A stretch of DNA of 13,297 nt from Actinomycetota bacterium (GCA_005779345.1 SXJQ01000268.1:1-13297), one strand, 5' to 3'. Counted from the first letter of the stretch, positions 6,940 through 13,178 are shown. Notes: generated by a model from the letters alone, not told the origin. Translations and numbers: made by a program.

Positions 6940-7734
6940 TCACGTCAACAGGCCGCGGTGCGAGAGGGAGAGGATGTCCATCGTCAACGCGACGCAGATG
7001 TGGAGCGCGGCGCCCCACCAGATCGACCGACTCCGCAACGCGAGCACGCCGAGCACGATCGCTCCCACGATCGCCGCGACGGCTTCGAGCATCGGCTTGC
7101 CGTAGTGCAACATGTTGTACGGCACCACCATCACGAACACGGAGAGGGTGCCGAGTCGGGGAGCGAGTCCGTGGACGATGAACCCGCGGAAGAAGAACTC
7201 GAGCGCGCAGAACTGCAGCGCGTAGAGCGCCCACCAGCCGAGGAGCGGCCGCCACGACTCGCCCTCCGCGAAGGGAAGGAACGGATAGCGCTCCTGGAAC
7301 TCCGCGGTCGTGGAGGCGAACGCGATCGCGGGGAGCGCGCACGCGTAGAGCGCCGCGTAGGGAGCGGCGTAACGGATCGACCCGCGCACGCGCACGCCGT
7401 GGTCGGCGAGTCGTTCGCGGAGCACGAAGCGGACGACGAGTGCGGCCGGAACCACGTAGCTGGTGATCTGCACGACGGCCCAGAACGTGAGGTCGTTGCG
7501 CGCCGCACTCGCCGAGGTCGTCACCGACGCGTGCAGACGGCGGGCGAGCCCGTCGGCGCCGACCGCGTCGAGCGCGGAGACCAGCCAGGCGGGATCGTCG
7601 GCCGCGAAGTTGTTGATCGTGAGGGCGACGGCGGCGGTGAGCAGCACGACCACCACGCGACGATCCGCGGGCGACGCGCCGATGACCTCGCGCAGCGCCG
7701 GGCGACCGCTGGCAACGGGCTCGACGACGGCCAT
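6940..7734 (-). CDS. CPBP-family intramembrane metalloprotease-like protein
   Basis: A 264-residue polytopic membrane protein with about six to seven hydrophobic segments, resembling the CPBP (CAAX protease and bacteriocin-processing, Abi) family of intramembrane glutamic proteases. Motif 1 is EFFFR (E179 to R183), lacking the second Glu of the usual EExxxR. Motif 2 is YNMLH (H210), corresponding to FxxxH, followed by YGKPMLEA. Motif 3 is HICVALTMD (H245, D253). In other bacteria such proteins process or protect against small exported peptides, but no substrate peptide is seen here. I chose ATG 7734 over the longer open frame because a -10-like TAGGCT lies eight bases before it and the upstream translation is low-complexity. 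It is divergent from the hydrolase operon and separated from it by 108 bases of repeats. The family is likely; activity is uncertain given the altered motif 1. Confidence 0.82.
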   Translation of the reverse strand: MAVVEPVASGRPALREVIGASPADRRVVVVLLTAAVALTINNFAADDPAWLVSALDAVGADGLARRLHASVTTSASAARNDLTFWAVVQITSYVVPAALVVRFVLRERLADHGVRVRGSIRYAAPYAALYACALPAIAFASTTAEFQERYPFLPFAEGESWRPLLGWWALYALQFCALEFFFRGFIVHGLAPRLGTLSVFVMVVPYNMLHYGKPMLEAVAAIVGAIVLGVLALRSRSIWWGAALHICVALTMDILSLSHRGLLT

Positions 7735-7742
7735 CGGCGACG

Positions 7743-7748
7743 AGCCTA
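7743..7748 (-). promoter_or_regulatory. -10 element for the CPBP gene
   Basis: On the minus strand TAGGCT is followed by eight bases and the ATG at 7734, with no Shine-Dalgarno. This fits a nearly leaderless transcript. Confidence 0.45.
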
Positions 7749-7756
7749 CGGGCCGG

Positions 7757-7800
7757 CCGTCGGCGCTCGGCCCATCCGTCGGCGCTCGCCCATCCGTCGG
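7757..7800. repeat. Short tandem repeat between divergent promoters
   Basis: The unit CCGTCGGCGCTCGGCCCAT (7757-7775) is repeated with one base deleted at 7776-7793, and a partial third copy (CCGTCGG) starts at 7794. It lies in the gap between the CPBP and hydrolase genes. It may be a remnant of slippage or a cluster of operator half-sites. Confidence 0.65.
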
Positions 7801-7809
7801 TTGGGCGAG
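7785..7809. promoter_or_regulatory. Inverted repeat upstream of the hydrolase operon
   Basis: CTCGCCCA (7785-7792) and TGGGCGAG (7802-7809) form a perfect 8-base inverted repeat with a 9-base spacer. Its centre is about 46 bases upstream of the GTG at 7843, where the transcript is predicted to start. It could be an operator, possibly for the linked TetR protein; this is inference. Confidence 0.4.
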
Positions 7810-7830
7810 TCGCGGTCCCTGGCGATTCCG

Positions 7831-7836
7831 TAAACT
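7831..7836 (+). promoter_or_regulatory. -10 element for the hydrolase operon
   Basis: TAAACT is followed by exactly six bases and the GTG at 7843, with no Shine-Dalgarno. It supports this start and predicts a leaderless first cistron. Confidence 0.55.
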
Positions 7837-7842
7837 CCGCCG

Positions 7843-9429
7843 GTGAGTTCCGACCCTGGCTTCCCCGACGAGCGCGACCCCGGCCCGCGTCCGGGCACGC
7901 GCCCCAATGTCTTGTTCATCACCGTCGATCAGTGGCGCGGCGAATGCCTCTCCTCGCTCGGCCATCTGGTCCGTACACCCAACCTCGATGCCCTCGCCGC
8001 CGAGGGAGTCCACTTCGCGAACCATTGGGCCCAGGCCGCGCCGTGCGGGCCGAGCCGGGCCTCGATCTACACCGGCATGTACCTCATGAACCATCGCTCG
8101 GTGCTGAACGGCACGCCCCTCGACGCCCGCCACACCAACGTGGCGCTCGAGGCTCGGGCACTCGGGTACGACCCGGTGCTGTTCGGCTACACCGACACGA
8201 GCATCGATCCGCGCTCGGTCCCATCCGACGATCCCCGGGTCCGGACGTACGAGGGTGTGCTCCCGGGCTTCGACGGCATCGGGCACCTCCCCGAGGGCAA
8301 CCCGCGTCCATGGCTCGACTGGCTCGTCGCGCAGGGCTACGAGATCGGCGACGACTGGCGCACGTTCGTCGACACCCCGGTCGCGGAGTCACCCGACACC
8401 GATCGGTGGGGTCCGCATCGAGCCCCGACGCGATACGCCGCCGAGCACAGCCAGACGGCCTACCTCACCGATCGCGTCATCGAGTACCTCGACGAGCGCA
8501 ACGATCCGTGGTTCGCCCACGTCTCGTACCTACGGCCGCACCCGCCGTTCTTCGCCCCCGAGCCGTACAACACGATGTACGACCCCGAACTCGTGCCCGC
8601 GCCGGTCCGCGCCGCGACACCCGACCTCGACGGCGCGCAACACCCGCTGTTCGCGTTGCTCGTGCGTCACCCGTTCATCGCTGCGCCCACGAACGACGAC
8701 CACCTCCGCCAGCTGCGCGCCACCTACTTCGGCCTGATGTCCGAAGTCGACCACCATCTCGGACGACTCTTCGCGTGGCTGCGCGCGACGAGACGATGGG
8801 ACGACACGATCATCGTCGTCGCGTCGGATCACGGCGACCAACTCGGCGACCACCACGTGTTGCACAAGCTCGGTTGGTTCGACGCGAGCTATCACGTCCC
8901 GCTGATCGTGCGCGATCCCCGGCCGCGGCTCGACGATGCGCGCGGCCGCGTCGTCCGAGCGCCCACCGAGAACGTCGACATCCTCCCGACGTTGCTCCAC
9001 CTGCTCGACGCGGAGATCCCGCTCCAGTGCGACGGCCGCTCCTTGGTCCCGTGGCTGCGCGGCGAGGCGCCCGAGCACTGGCGGAACGAGGTGTTCTTCG
9101 AGTTCGATTTCCGCGAGCCGGCCGCGCCGTTCATGGAGCAGGCGTTCGGTATCACGATGGAGGACTGCTGCCTCGCCGTCCTGCGCGACGACCACGGCAA
9201 GTACGTACATTTCGGCGGCCATCCGACGCTGCCGCCGATCTTCTTCGATCTCGACCGCGACCCCGACCAGCTCTCCAACGTCGCCTCCGATCCGAAGCTC
9301 GCGGCGCGCGTCCTCGACTACGCGCAACGCATGCTCGCCTGGCGCATGCGCAACGCCGAGCGCATCCTGACGGGCACCAAGCTCATCCACACGGGCCCGA
9401 TCTCGCGCCGATCGGGCTCGCCGACGTGA
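7843..9429 (+). CDS. Sulfatase-superfamily hydrolase, phosphonate monoester hydrolase-like
   Basis: A 528-residue alkaline-phosphatase-superfamily hydrolase. C68 in CGPSRASIYTG (C68, P70, R72) is the CxPxR signal converted to formylglycine by the formylglycine-generating enzyme. Metal and active-site residues recognisable by comparison with rhizobial phosphonate monoester hydrolase are D29-Q30 (TVDQWR), N83 (YLMNHR), H233 (YLRPHPPF), D329-H330 (ASDHGDQLGDHH) and K342. Blocks matching that enzyme from memory include YLMNHRSVLNGTPLDARH, the RPHPPF region and the end AQRMLAWRMRNAERILTG, so it fits that promiscuous group (phosphonate monoesters, phosphodiesters, sulfate esters) better than ordinary arylsulfatases. 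No signal peptide is visible, so it is likely cytoplasmic. The GTG start agrees with a -10 six bases upstream. It is the first gene of a three-gene operon, with its stop overlapping the next start (GTGA). The true substrate is unknown. Confidence 0.92.
   Translation: MSSDPGFPDERDPGPRPGTRPNVLFITVDQWRGECLSSLGHLVRTPNLDALAAEGVHFANHWAQAAPCGPSRASIYTGMYLMNHRSVLNGTPLDARHTNVALEARALGYDPVLFGYTDTSIDPRSVPSDDPRVRTYEGVLPGFDGIGHLPEGNPRPWLDWLVAQGYEIGDDWRTFVDTPVAESPDTDRWGPHRAPTRYAAEHSQTAYLTDRVIEYLDERNDPWFAHVSYLRPHPPFFAPEPYNTMYDPELVPAPVRAATPDLDGAQHPLFALLVRHPFIAAPTNDDHLRQLRATYFGLMSEVDHHLGRLFAWLRATRRWDDTIIVVASDHGDQLGDHHVLHKLGWFDASYHVPLIVRDPRPRLDDARGRVVRAPTENVDILPTLLHLLDAEIPLQCDGRSLVPWLRGEAPEHWRNEVFFEFDFREPAAPFMEQAFGITMEDCCLAVLRDDHGKYVHFGGHPTLPPIFFDLDRDPDQLSNVASDPKLAARVLDYAQRMLAWRMRNAERILTGTKLIHTGPISRRSGSPT
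9392..9420 (+). promoter_or_regulatory. Strong hairpin before the second cistron
   Basis: Bases 9392-9402 pair with 9410-9420 in an 11-pair stem with a single G-U and a 7-base loop. It lies inside the end of the hydrolase coding sequence and stops five bases before the thioesterase GTG at 9426. It would mask that start unless ribosomes translating the hydrolase open it, so it probably serves translational coupling; the role is inference. Confidence 0.6.
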
Positions 9430-10253
9430 GTCTCGACCCGGTCGCGTTCTTCGGTCTCGAGCGCCTGGACGCCACGCGCTGGCGCATGCCGGTCGTGCGC
9501 TCGCTCATCTCGGGCACGGGCGCACTGTTCGGCGGCGCGGGTCTCGGCGCGGGGATCGAGGTCGCCGAGGAGGTGACCGGTCGCCCCGTGACCTGGGCGA
9601 CCGCGCAATATCTGAACTACGCGCCGGAGGGCTCGACGCTCGACCTCGAGGTCCACGAGGTGGTGCGCGGCAAGCAGGTCAGCCAGGTGCGTGTGATCTG
9701 CACCGTCGAGGGTCGCGAAATCATCACGGTGATCGGCGCGTACGGCATGCGTCCCGTGCCGCTCGAAGGACAATGGGCGCAGCGCCCGACCGTGCCGCCC
9801 CCCGACGAGTGCCCGCCCCGACCGATGATGGACCACCACGAAGGCACGATCTCGTCACGCATGGAGATGCTGCTCGCCGACGCGCGTCCGCTCGCGTCGC
9901 TCCCCGGCCCGCCGGGAACCGGCAACTCGGCCCTCTGGGTGCGCTTCCCCAACCTCACCGAACTCAAGGCGTCGGGGCTCGCGATCATCGGCGACTTCGT
10001 TCCCTTCGGCATCAGCCAGGCGCTCGGCCAACGCGCGGGCGGCAACAGCCTCGACAACACCCTCCGCGTCGCGCGGCTCGTCGACTCGGAGTGGGTGCTC
10101 GCCGATGTCCGCATCCACGCAGTCACCGAGGGTTTCGCCCACGGTCTGGTCCACCTCTGGGCCGACGACGGTACGTTGCTCGGCACTGCCAGCCAATCCA
10201 CCATGGTCCGCGCCTGGCGCGAACAACCCCCCGCTGCGGAGGAACTCAAGTGA
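9426..10253 (+). CDS. Double-hotdog acyl-CoA thioesterase-like protein
   Basis: A 275-residue protein of the TesB-like/4HBT_3 double-hotdog group, predicted to hydrolyse an acyl-CoA thioester. The first hotdog is about residues 20-110 and the second about 160-265, with a proline-rich linker (PPPDECPPRP). By analogy with E. coli TesB, D210 in SLDNTLRV and Q257 in ASQSTMVR fit the catalytic Asp and Gln, so this copy looks more conventional than its paralogue at 2906-3781. The frame is open far upstream, but I place the start at GTG 9426 because it overlaps the preceding stop (GTGA) and earlier sequence in this frame is a shadow of the hydrolase gene. There is no Shine-Dalgarno; translation is probably coupled through the hairpin. 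It overlaps the next gene by another GTGA. Confidence 0.87.
   Translation: MSLDPVAFFGLERLDATRWRMPVVRSLISGTGALFGGAGLGAGIEVAEEVTGRPVTWATAQYLNYAPEGSTLDLEVHEVVRGKQVSQVRVICTVEGREIITVIGAYGMRPVPLEGQWAQRPTVPPPDECPPRPMMDHHEGTISSRMEMLLADARPLASLPGPPGTGNSALWVRFPNLTELKASGLAIIGDFVPFGISQALGQRAGGNSLDNTLRVARLVDSEWVLADVRIHAVTEGFAHGLVHLWADDGTLLGTASQSTMVRAWREQPPAAEELK
10238..10242 (+). promoter_or_regulatory. Shine-Dalgarno deciding the oxidoreductase start
   Basis: GGAGG lies seven bases before GTG 10250, inside the end of the thioesterase gene. It supports this start and shows that the internal cistron uses a conventional ribosome binding site. Confidence 0.8.
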
Positions 10254-11215
10254 CCCGACGATTCGGCGTGACCGTCCCGTTCGAGGGGCTCGCGCTCCGC
10301 GACCACCGCGAGGTGTACCGCGAACTCGTCGACCTCGGCTACACCGATCTGTGGTCGGCCGAGTCGGGCGCGTACGACGCGTTCACCCCGCTCGTCTTGG
10401 CGGCGGCGTGGGCACCCGAGCTCCGCGTCGGCACGGCGATCATTCCCGTCTACACGCGCGGTGCGATGACACTCGCCAGCCAGATCGCGTCGCTGTGCGC
10501 TGCGAACCCCGGTCAGTTCGCCGTCGGCATCGGATCGAGCTCGAACATCATCGTGGAACGCTGGAACGGCATCCCGTTCGACAAGCCGTACCAGCGTGTC
10601 CGCGACACGTTGCGATTCCTCCGCTCCGCGCTCGCCGGCGAGAAGGTCACCGAGACCTACGAGACGTTCGCGGTCAACGGGTTTCGGCTCGGCGTGAAGG
10701 TCGACCCGCAGCCACCGATCCTCGTCGCCGCGCTGCGCGCCGGAATGTTGCGGCTGGCCGGCACCGAAGGTGACGGCGCGATCATCAACTGGTTGTCGGC
10801 CGACGACGTCGGCACCGTCGCCCCGTACGTCGCCGGCAGCGATGGCACACCGAAGGAGATCGTCGCGCGGCTCTTCGTGCTCCCGACCGAAGACCGCGAC
10901 CTCGTGCGCTTCGTCGGCCGCCGGGCGATCGCCCAGTACCTCAACGTGCCCGTGTACGCCGCGTTCCACGAATGGCTCGGTCGCGGCGAGATGCTGCGCC
11001 CGATGTGGGACCACTGGAAGGCGGGCGATCGGACCGCCGCGACCGACGCGATCCCCGACGAACTGGTCGATGATCTGATCATCTGGGGCTCGCCCGGCCG
11101 GATCCGGGACCACATCGAGCGCTATGTCGCGGCGGGCGTCACCACCCCGGCACCGGCGATCCTCGGGAACGCCGACCAGGCACTCGCCACCCTGCGGGCG
11201 ATCGCGCCCGGCTGA
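10250..11215 (+). CDS. LLM-class (luciferase-like) F420- or flavin-dependent oxidoreductase
   Basis: A 321-residue TIM-barrel enzyme of the bacterial luciferase-like superfamily. Recognisable parts are FGVTVPF at the N-terminal strand, LRVGTAIIPVYTRGAMTLASQIASL (about 58-82), FAVGIGSSSNIIVERWNG (about 90-107), a hallmark of F420-type members, and the C-terminal GSPGRIRDHIERYVAAGV helix. The pattern recalls the mycobacterial Rv3093c-type family (TIGR03841), though FMN use cannot be excluded because related members are FMNH2-dependent monooxygenases. It is the third gene of the hydrolase-thioesterase operon, with a GTGA overlap, and has a clear Shine-Dalgarno. The frame is open further upstream, but that portion is a shadow of the thioesterase gene. 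No flavin reductase or F420-biosynthesis gene is nearby. Fold and class are firm; cofactor and substrate are inferred. Confidence 0.92.
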   Translation: MTRRFGVTVPFEGLALRDHREVYRELVDLGYTDLWSAESGAYDAFTPLVLAAAWAPELRVGTAIIPVYTRGAMTLASQIASLCAANPGQFAVGIGSSSNIIVERWNGIPFDKPYQRVRDTLRFLRSALAGEKVTETYETFAVNGFRLGVKVDPQPPILVAALRAGMLRLAGTEGDGAIINWLSADDVGTVAPYVAGSDGTPKEIVARLFVLPTEDRDLVRFVGRRAIAQYLNVPVYAAFHEWLGRGEMLRPMWDHWKAGDRTAATDAIPDELVDDLIIWGSPGRIRDHIERYVAAGVTTPAPAILGNADQALATLRAIAPG

Positions 11216-11231
11216 CCATTCGAGCGCACGT

Positions 11232-11256
11232 CCGGAGAAACTCGCCTAGCCTCCGG
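11232..11256. promoter_or_regulatory. Inverted repeat over the TetR promoter
   Basis: CCGGAG (11232-11237) and CTCCGG (11251-11256) form a perfect 6-base inverted repeat with a 13-base spacer that contains most of the -10 element. This is where a TetR-family protein repressing its own gene would bind. A caveat is that CTCCG also follows the -10 at two other promoters here, so the right arm may simply be promoter sequence. Confidence 0.4.
11247..11252 (+). promoter_or_regulatory. -10 element for the TetR gene
   Basis: TAGCCT is followed by eleven bases and the ATG at 11264, so the leader would be only a few bases. No Shine-Dalgarno is present. Confidence 0.45.
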
Positions 11257-11263
11257 GGCACTC

Positions 11264-11875
11264 ATGGCGCTCCCATCGACTGGTCCGAGCACGAAAGAGA
11301 CGATCCTCGCGGTCGCGCTCCGGCGGTTCGCCGAGAACGGCTACGCCGCAACCTCGCTCACCGACATCGCCAACGAGGTCGGGATCCGCAAGCCGAGCCT
11401 GCTCCACCACTTCCCCTCGAAAGACGCGCTGTACCGCGCCGTCGTGCTCGAATCGTTCGTCGACTGGGTCGATCTCGTCGAAGACGCAACGAGCGGACCG
11501 CGCGAGGGCTGGCCGCAGGTGGAGCGCGTGTTGCACGCGGCGTTCATCTTCTTCGAACAGCACCCCGAGTTCGTCCAGTTGATCCGACGTGAAGCACTCG
11601 ACGGAGGGCCGATCCTCACCGAGGAGCTCACGATCTTGCTGAAGCCGTTGTTCGAACGCGGTGCGATGTTCCTCGAACGCGAGATGGACGCGGGTCGCCT
11701 CAAGCGGTACGACGCGCGGCAATTGCTGCTCACCGGATACGGCGCCATCTTGTCCTACCTCTCCGACGCACCACTCATCGTCGGACTGCTCGACGACGAT
11801 CCCCGCAGCGAGGCCGCGCTCGCGGCGCGCCGCCAACACGTCATCGCCGTCTTGCGCGAGGCGTGCGCTCCCTAG
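11264..11875 (+). CDS. TetR/AcrR-family transcriptional regulator
   Basis: A 203-residue dimeric repressor-type DNA-binding protein. The N-terminal TetR helix-turn-helix spans about residues 11-57 (TKETILAVALRRFAENGYAATSLTDIANEVGIRKPSLLHHFPSKDALY in outline), with recognition helix around KPSLLHHF (43-50). The C-terminal ligand domain includes FFEQHPEFVQLIRREALDGG and several amphipathic helices. It starts 48 bases after the oxidoreductase stop, in the same direction but with its own -10, so it may be partly co-transcribed and is the natural candidate regulator of the operon. Its stop is the TAG within CTAG, which is also the stop of the converging SRAP gene. The ligand is unknown; a CoA thioester or operon substrate is a reasonable guess only. 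Confidence 0.95.
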   Translation: MALPSTGPSTKETILAVALRRFAENGYAATSLTDIANEVGIRKPSLLHHFPSKDALYRAVVLESFVDWVDLVEDATSGPREGWPQVERVLHAAFIFFEQHPEFVQLIRREALDGGPILTEELTILLKPLFERGAMFLEREMDAGRLKRYDARQLLLTGYGAILSYLSDAPLIVGLLDDDPRSEAALAARRQHVIAVLREACAP

Positions 11876-12612
11876 TCGTCGGTCGCGAACAGCGCCTCGT
11901 CGGGGACCGGTTCGAGCAACTCCGGGCCGTTGTTCGCCGGCTTGTTGACGAGCAGGCGCACGGGATAGCAACGCAACCGCTCCTCGGCCGCGGGGACGAG
12001 CAGCCCTGCGAGCCCGTCGACATCGTGGTTGTCGGGGTCGAGCCACTGCTCGTGCGCGGCAGGCTCCAAGACGACCGGCATGCGGTCGTGCACGGCGGCG
12101 ATGGTCGAATTCGCATCCGTCGTCACGATCGCGCACGAACGGATCCACGGCGCGTCGGGATCCGTCTTGTCGCGCCAGACTTCGTAGAGCCCGGCGAACG
12201 TGATCGGAGCGCCGTCGGCGCTGTGGATGTAGAACGGCTGCTTGGTCTTGCGTCCCGGCACGACCTTCCACTCGTAGAACCCGTCGACAGGAATCAGGCA
12301 GCGTCGCTTCGCGAACGCCCGACGAAAGGCGGGCTTCTCACGCACCGTCTCGGCCCGCGCGTTGATGAGCTTGTCGCCGATCGAGAGATCCTTCGCCCAT
12401 GAGGGCACGAGTCCCCACCGCACGCGATCCAACACGCGGCGATGCTCCTGCCCGTCGTCTTCGCTCGCGCGCGAACTCTCGGCGACGATCACGACCGACG
12501 AGCGCGGCGTGACGTTCCAGTTCGGGCGATCGTCGTCGGTACGGACCTCGTCGACGAGCAACCGCTCCGCAAGATCGGTAAGTGGTGTGGTCGAGACGAA
12601 CCGGCCGCACAT
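11872..12612 (-). CDS. SRAP (HMCES/YedK-type) abasic-site processing protein
   Basis: A 246-residue SOS-response-associated peptidase-family protein. Known members form a covalent thiazolidine link through Cys2 with abasic sites in single-stranded DNA, shielding them from strand breakage. All key residues are visible: MCGRF at the start (C2 exposed after Met removal), N84 in LINARAET, E114 in PVDGFYEW and H175 in IAAVHDRMP. The open frame continues 12 codons upstream, but function requires starting at MCGR, and a -10-like TACTGT lies seven bases before that ATG. The length is slightly above that of E. coli YedK. DUF3052 lies 19 bases upstream on the same strand, so read-through transcription is also likely. 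Its stop shares CTAG with tetR. The assignment is very secure. Confidence 0.96.
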   Translation of the reverse strand: MCGRFVSTTPLTDLAERLLVDEVRTDDDRPNWNVTPRSSVVIVAESSRASEDDGQEHRRVLDRVRWGLVPSWAKDLSIGDKLINARAETVREKPAFRRAFAKRRCLIPVDGFYEWKVVPGRKTKQPFYIHSADGAPITFAGLYEVWRDKTDPDAPWIRSCAIVTTDANSTIAAVHDRMPVVLEPAAHEQWLDPDNHDVDGLAGLLVPAAEERLRCYPVRLLVNKPANNGPELLEPVPDEALFATDD

Positions 12613-12619
12613 GCGATCG

Positions 12620-12625
12620 ACAGTA
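12620..12625 (-). promoter_or_regulatory. -10 element for the SRAP gene
   Basis: On the minus strand TACTGT is followed by seven bases and the ATG at 12612, inside the 19-base gap after the DUF3052 stop. No Shine-Dalgarno is present, consistent with a leaderless secondary transcript. Confidence 0.45.
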
Positions 12626-12631
12626 CTGCGA

Positions 12632-13060
12632 TCAGCGACTGTCACCATTGCGGTGCGGACGGTCCGCGAGCCTGCGTACGAACCGCAGCCCCGACCAGAT
12701 CTCGTCGACCGCGCAGACCTTGTTGTCGACGAGACCGCCCCCCAATCCGATCGAGCGCACCACGCTCTCGGTCAGGTCGGTCGCCACGCCGGCGGTGCGC
12801 TTCGGCCACGCGATCCAGAGTCCGCCGGCCGACTCGAGATTGCGGGCGAGCACCGGGAAGCGGCGTTCGAGTTCGCTCCGCCGCGTCACGAAGAAGAGCA
12901 CGACGTCCTGTTCGCCGCGCACGGTCGTGCGCAGGCGCACACCGTCGGGCAGCGGATCGAGCGCGACCTCGAAACCCATAGGCGCTTTGACCAGCGCGAC
13001 GCGTGAACCCTCACGGATACCAAGCTTCTTGGGCAACGACGTGCCCGAATACCCCGCCAC
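12632..13060 (-). CDS. DUF3052 family protein of unknown function
   Basis: A 142-residue soluble protein that I recognise as DUF3052, a family common in actinobacteria. Typical blocks are AGYSGTSLPKKLGIREGSRVALVKAPMGF at the start (about residues 2-30), the central strand QDVVLFFVTRRSELERRF, GGLWIAWPKRTAGVATDLTE, and the C-terminal GLVDNKVCAVDEIWSGLRFVRR. No enzymatic motif is evident and the biochemical role is unknown. The start is GTG 13060, supported by a -35/-10 pair just upstream. It lies upstream of the SRAP gene on the same strand and is divergent from a peroxiredoxin. I recall a DUF3052 gene (Rv2239c) next to the peroxiredoxin ahpE in Mycobacterium tuberculosis, so the pairing may be meaningful; that recollection needs checking. 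Confidence 0.88.
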   Translation of the reverse strand: MAGYSGTSLPKKLGIREGSRVALVKAPMGFEVALDPLPDGVRLRTTVRGEQDVVLFFVTRRSELERRFPVLARNLESAGGLWIAWPKRTAGVATDLTESVVRSIGLGGGLVDNKVCAVDEIWSGLRFVRRLADRPHRNGDSR

Positions 13061-13064
13061 GGCG

Positions 13065-13077
13065 GGCGAGTCTCGCC
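13065..13077. promoter_or_regulatory. 13-base palindrome over the DUF3052 -10
   Basis: GGCGAGTCTCGCC has perfect 6-base arms around one central base and covers the -10 of the DUF3052 promoter. It is a candidate operator; no regulator can be named. Confidence 0.4.
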
Positions 13078-13097
13078 GTCGCCGGGCATGCCGTCAA
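13069..13097 (-). promoter_or_regulatory. Promoter of the DUF3052 gene
   Basis: On the minus strand TTGACG (13097-13092) and GAGACT (13074-13069) are 17 bases apart, the ideal spacing, and GTG 13060 follows the -10 by eight bases. This is the only promoter here with a near-consensus -35. Confidence 0.55.
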
Positions 13098-13152
13098 CGG
13101 CGCCGCCGGCGAAATCCGACCACGGAGGTCGACTATTGCGTGCCGCGGCGTC

Positions 13153-13158
13153 TAGGGT
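13153..13158 (+). promoter_or_regulatory. -10 element for the peroxiredoxin gene
   Basis: TAGGGT, within the same octamer TCTAGGGT as the P450 promoter. It predicts a start near 13165 and a leader of about 25 bases. A 5-base inverted repeat (CGACC, 5-base spacer, GGTCG) lies at 13117-13131, just upstream of the expected -35. Confidence 0.5.
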
Positions 13159-13178
13159 CGTCGCGAGACCCCTGACCC

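Noticed and set aside
7735..8286. Long upstream extension of the CPBP frame
   Set aside because: It runs through the divergent promoter and antisense to the hydrolase, with non-homologous composition; a -10 element favours ATG 7734.
7932..9425. Long upstream extension of the second thioesterase frame
   Set aside because: This part is a shadow of the hydrolase gene. The hotdog homology begins only after GTG 9426.
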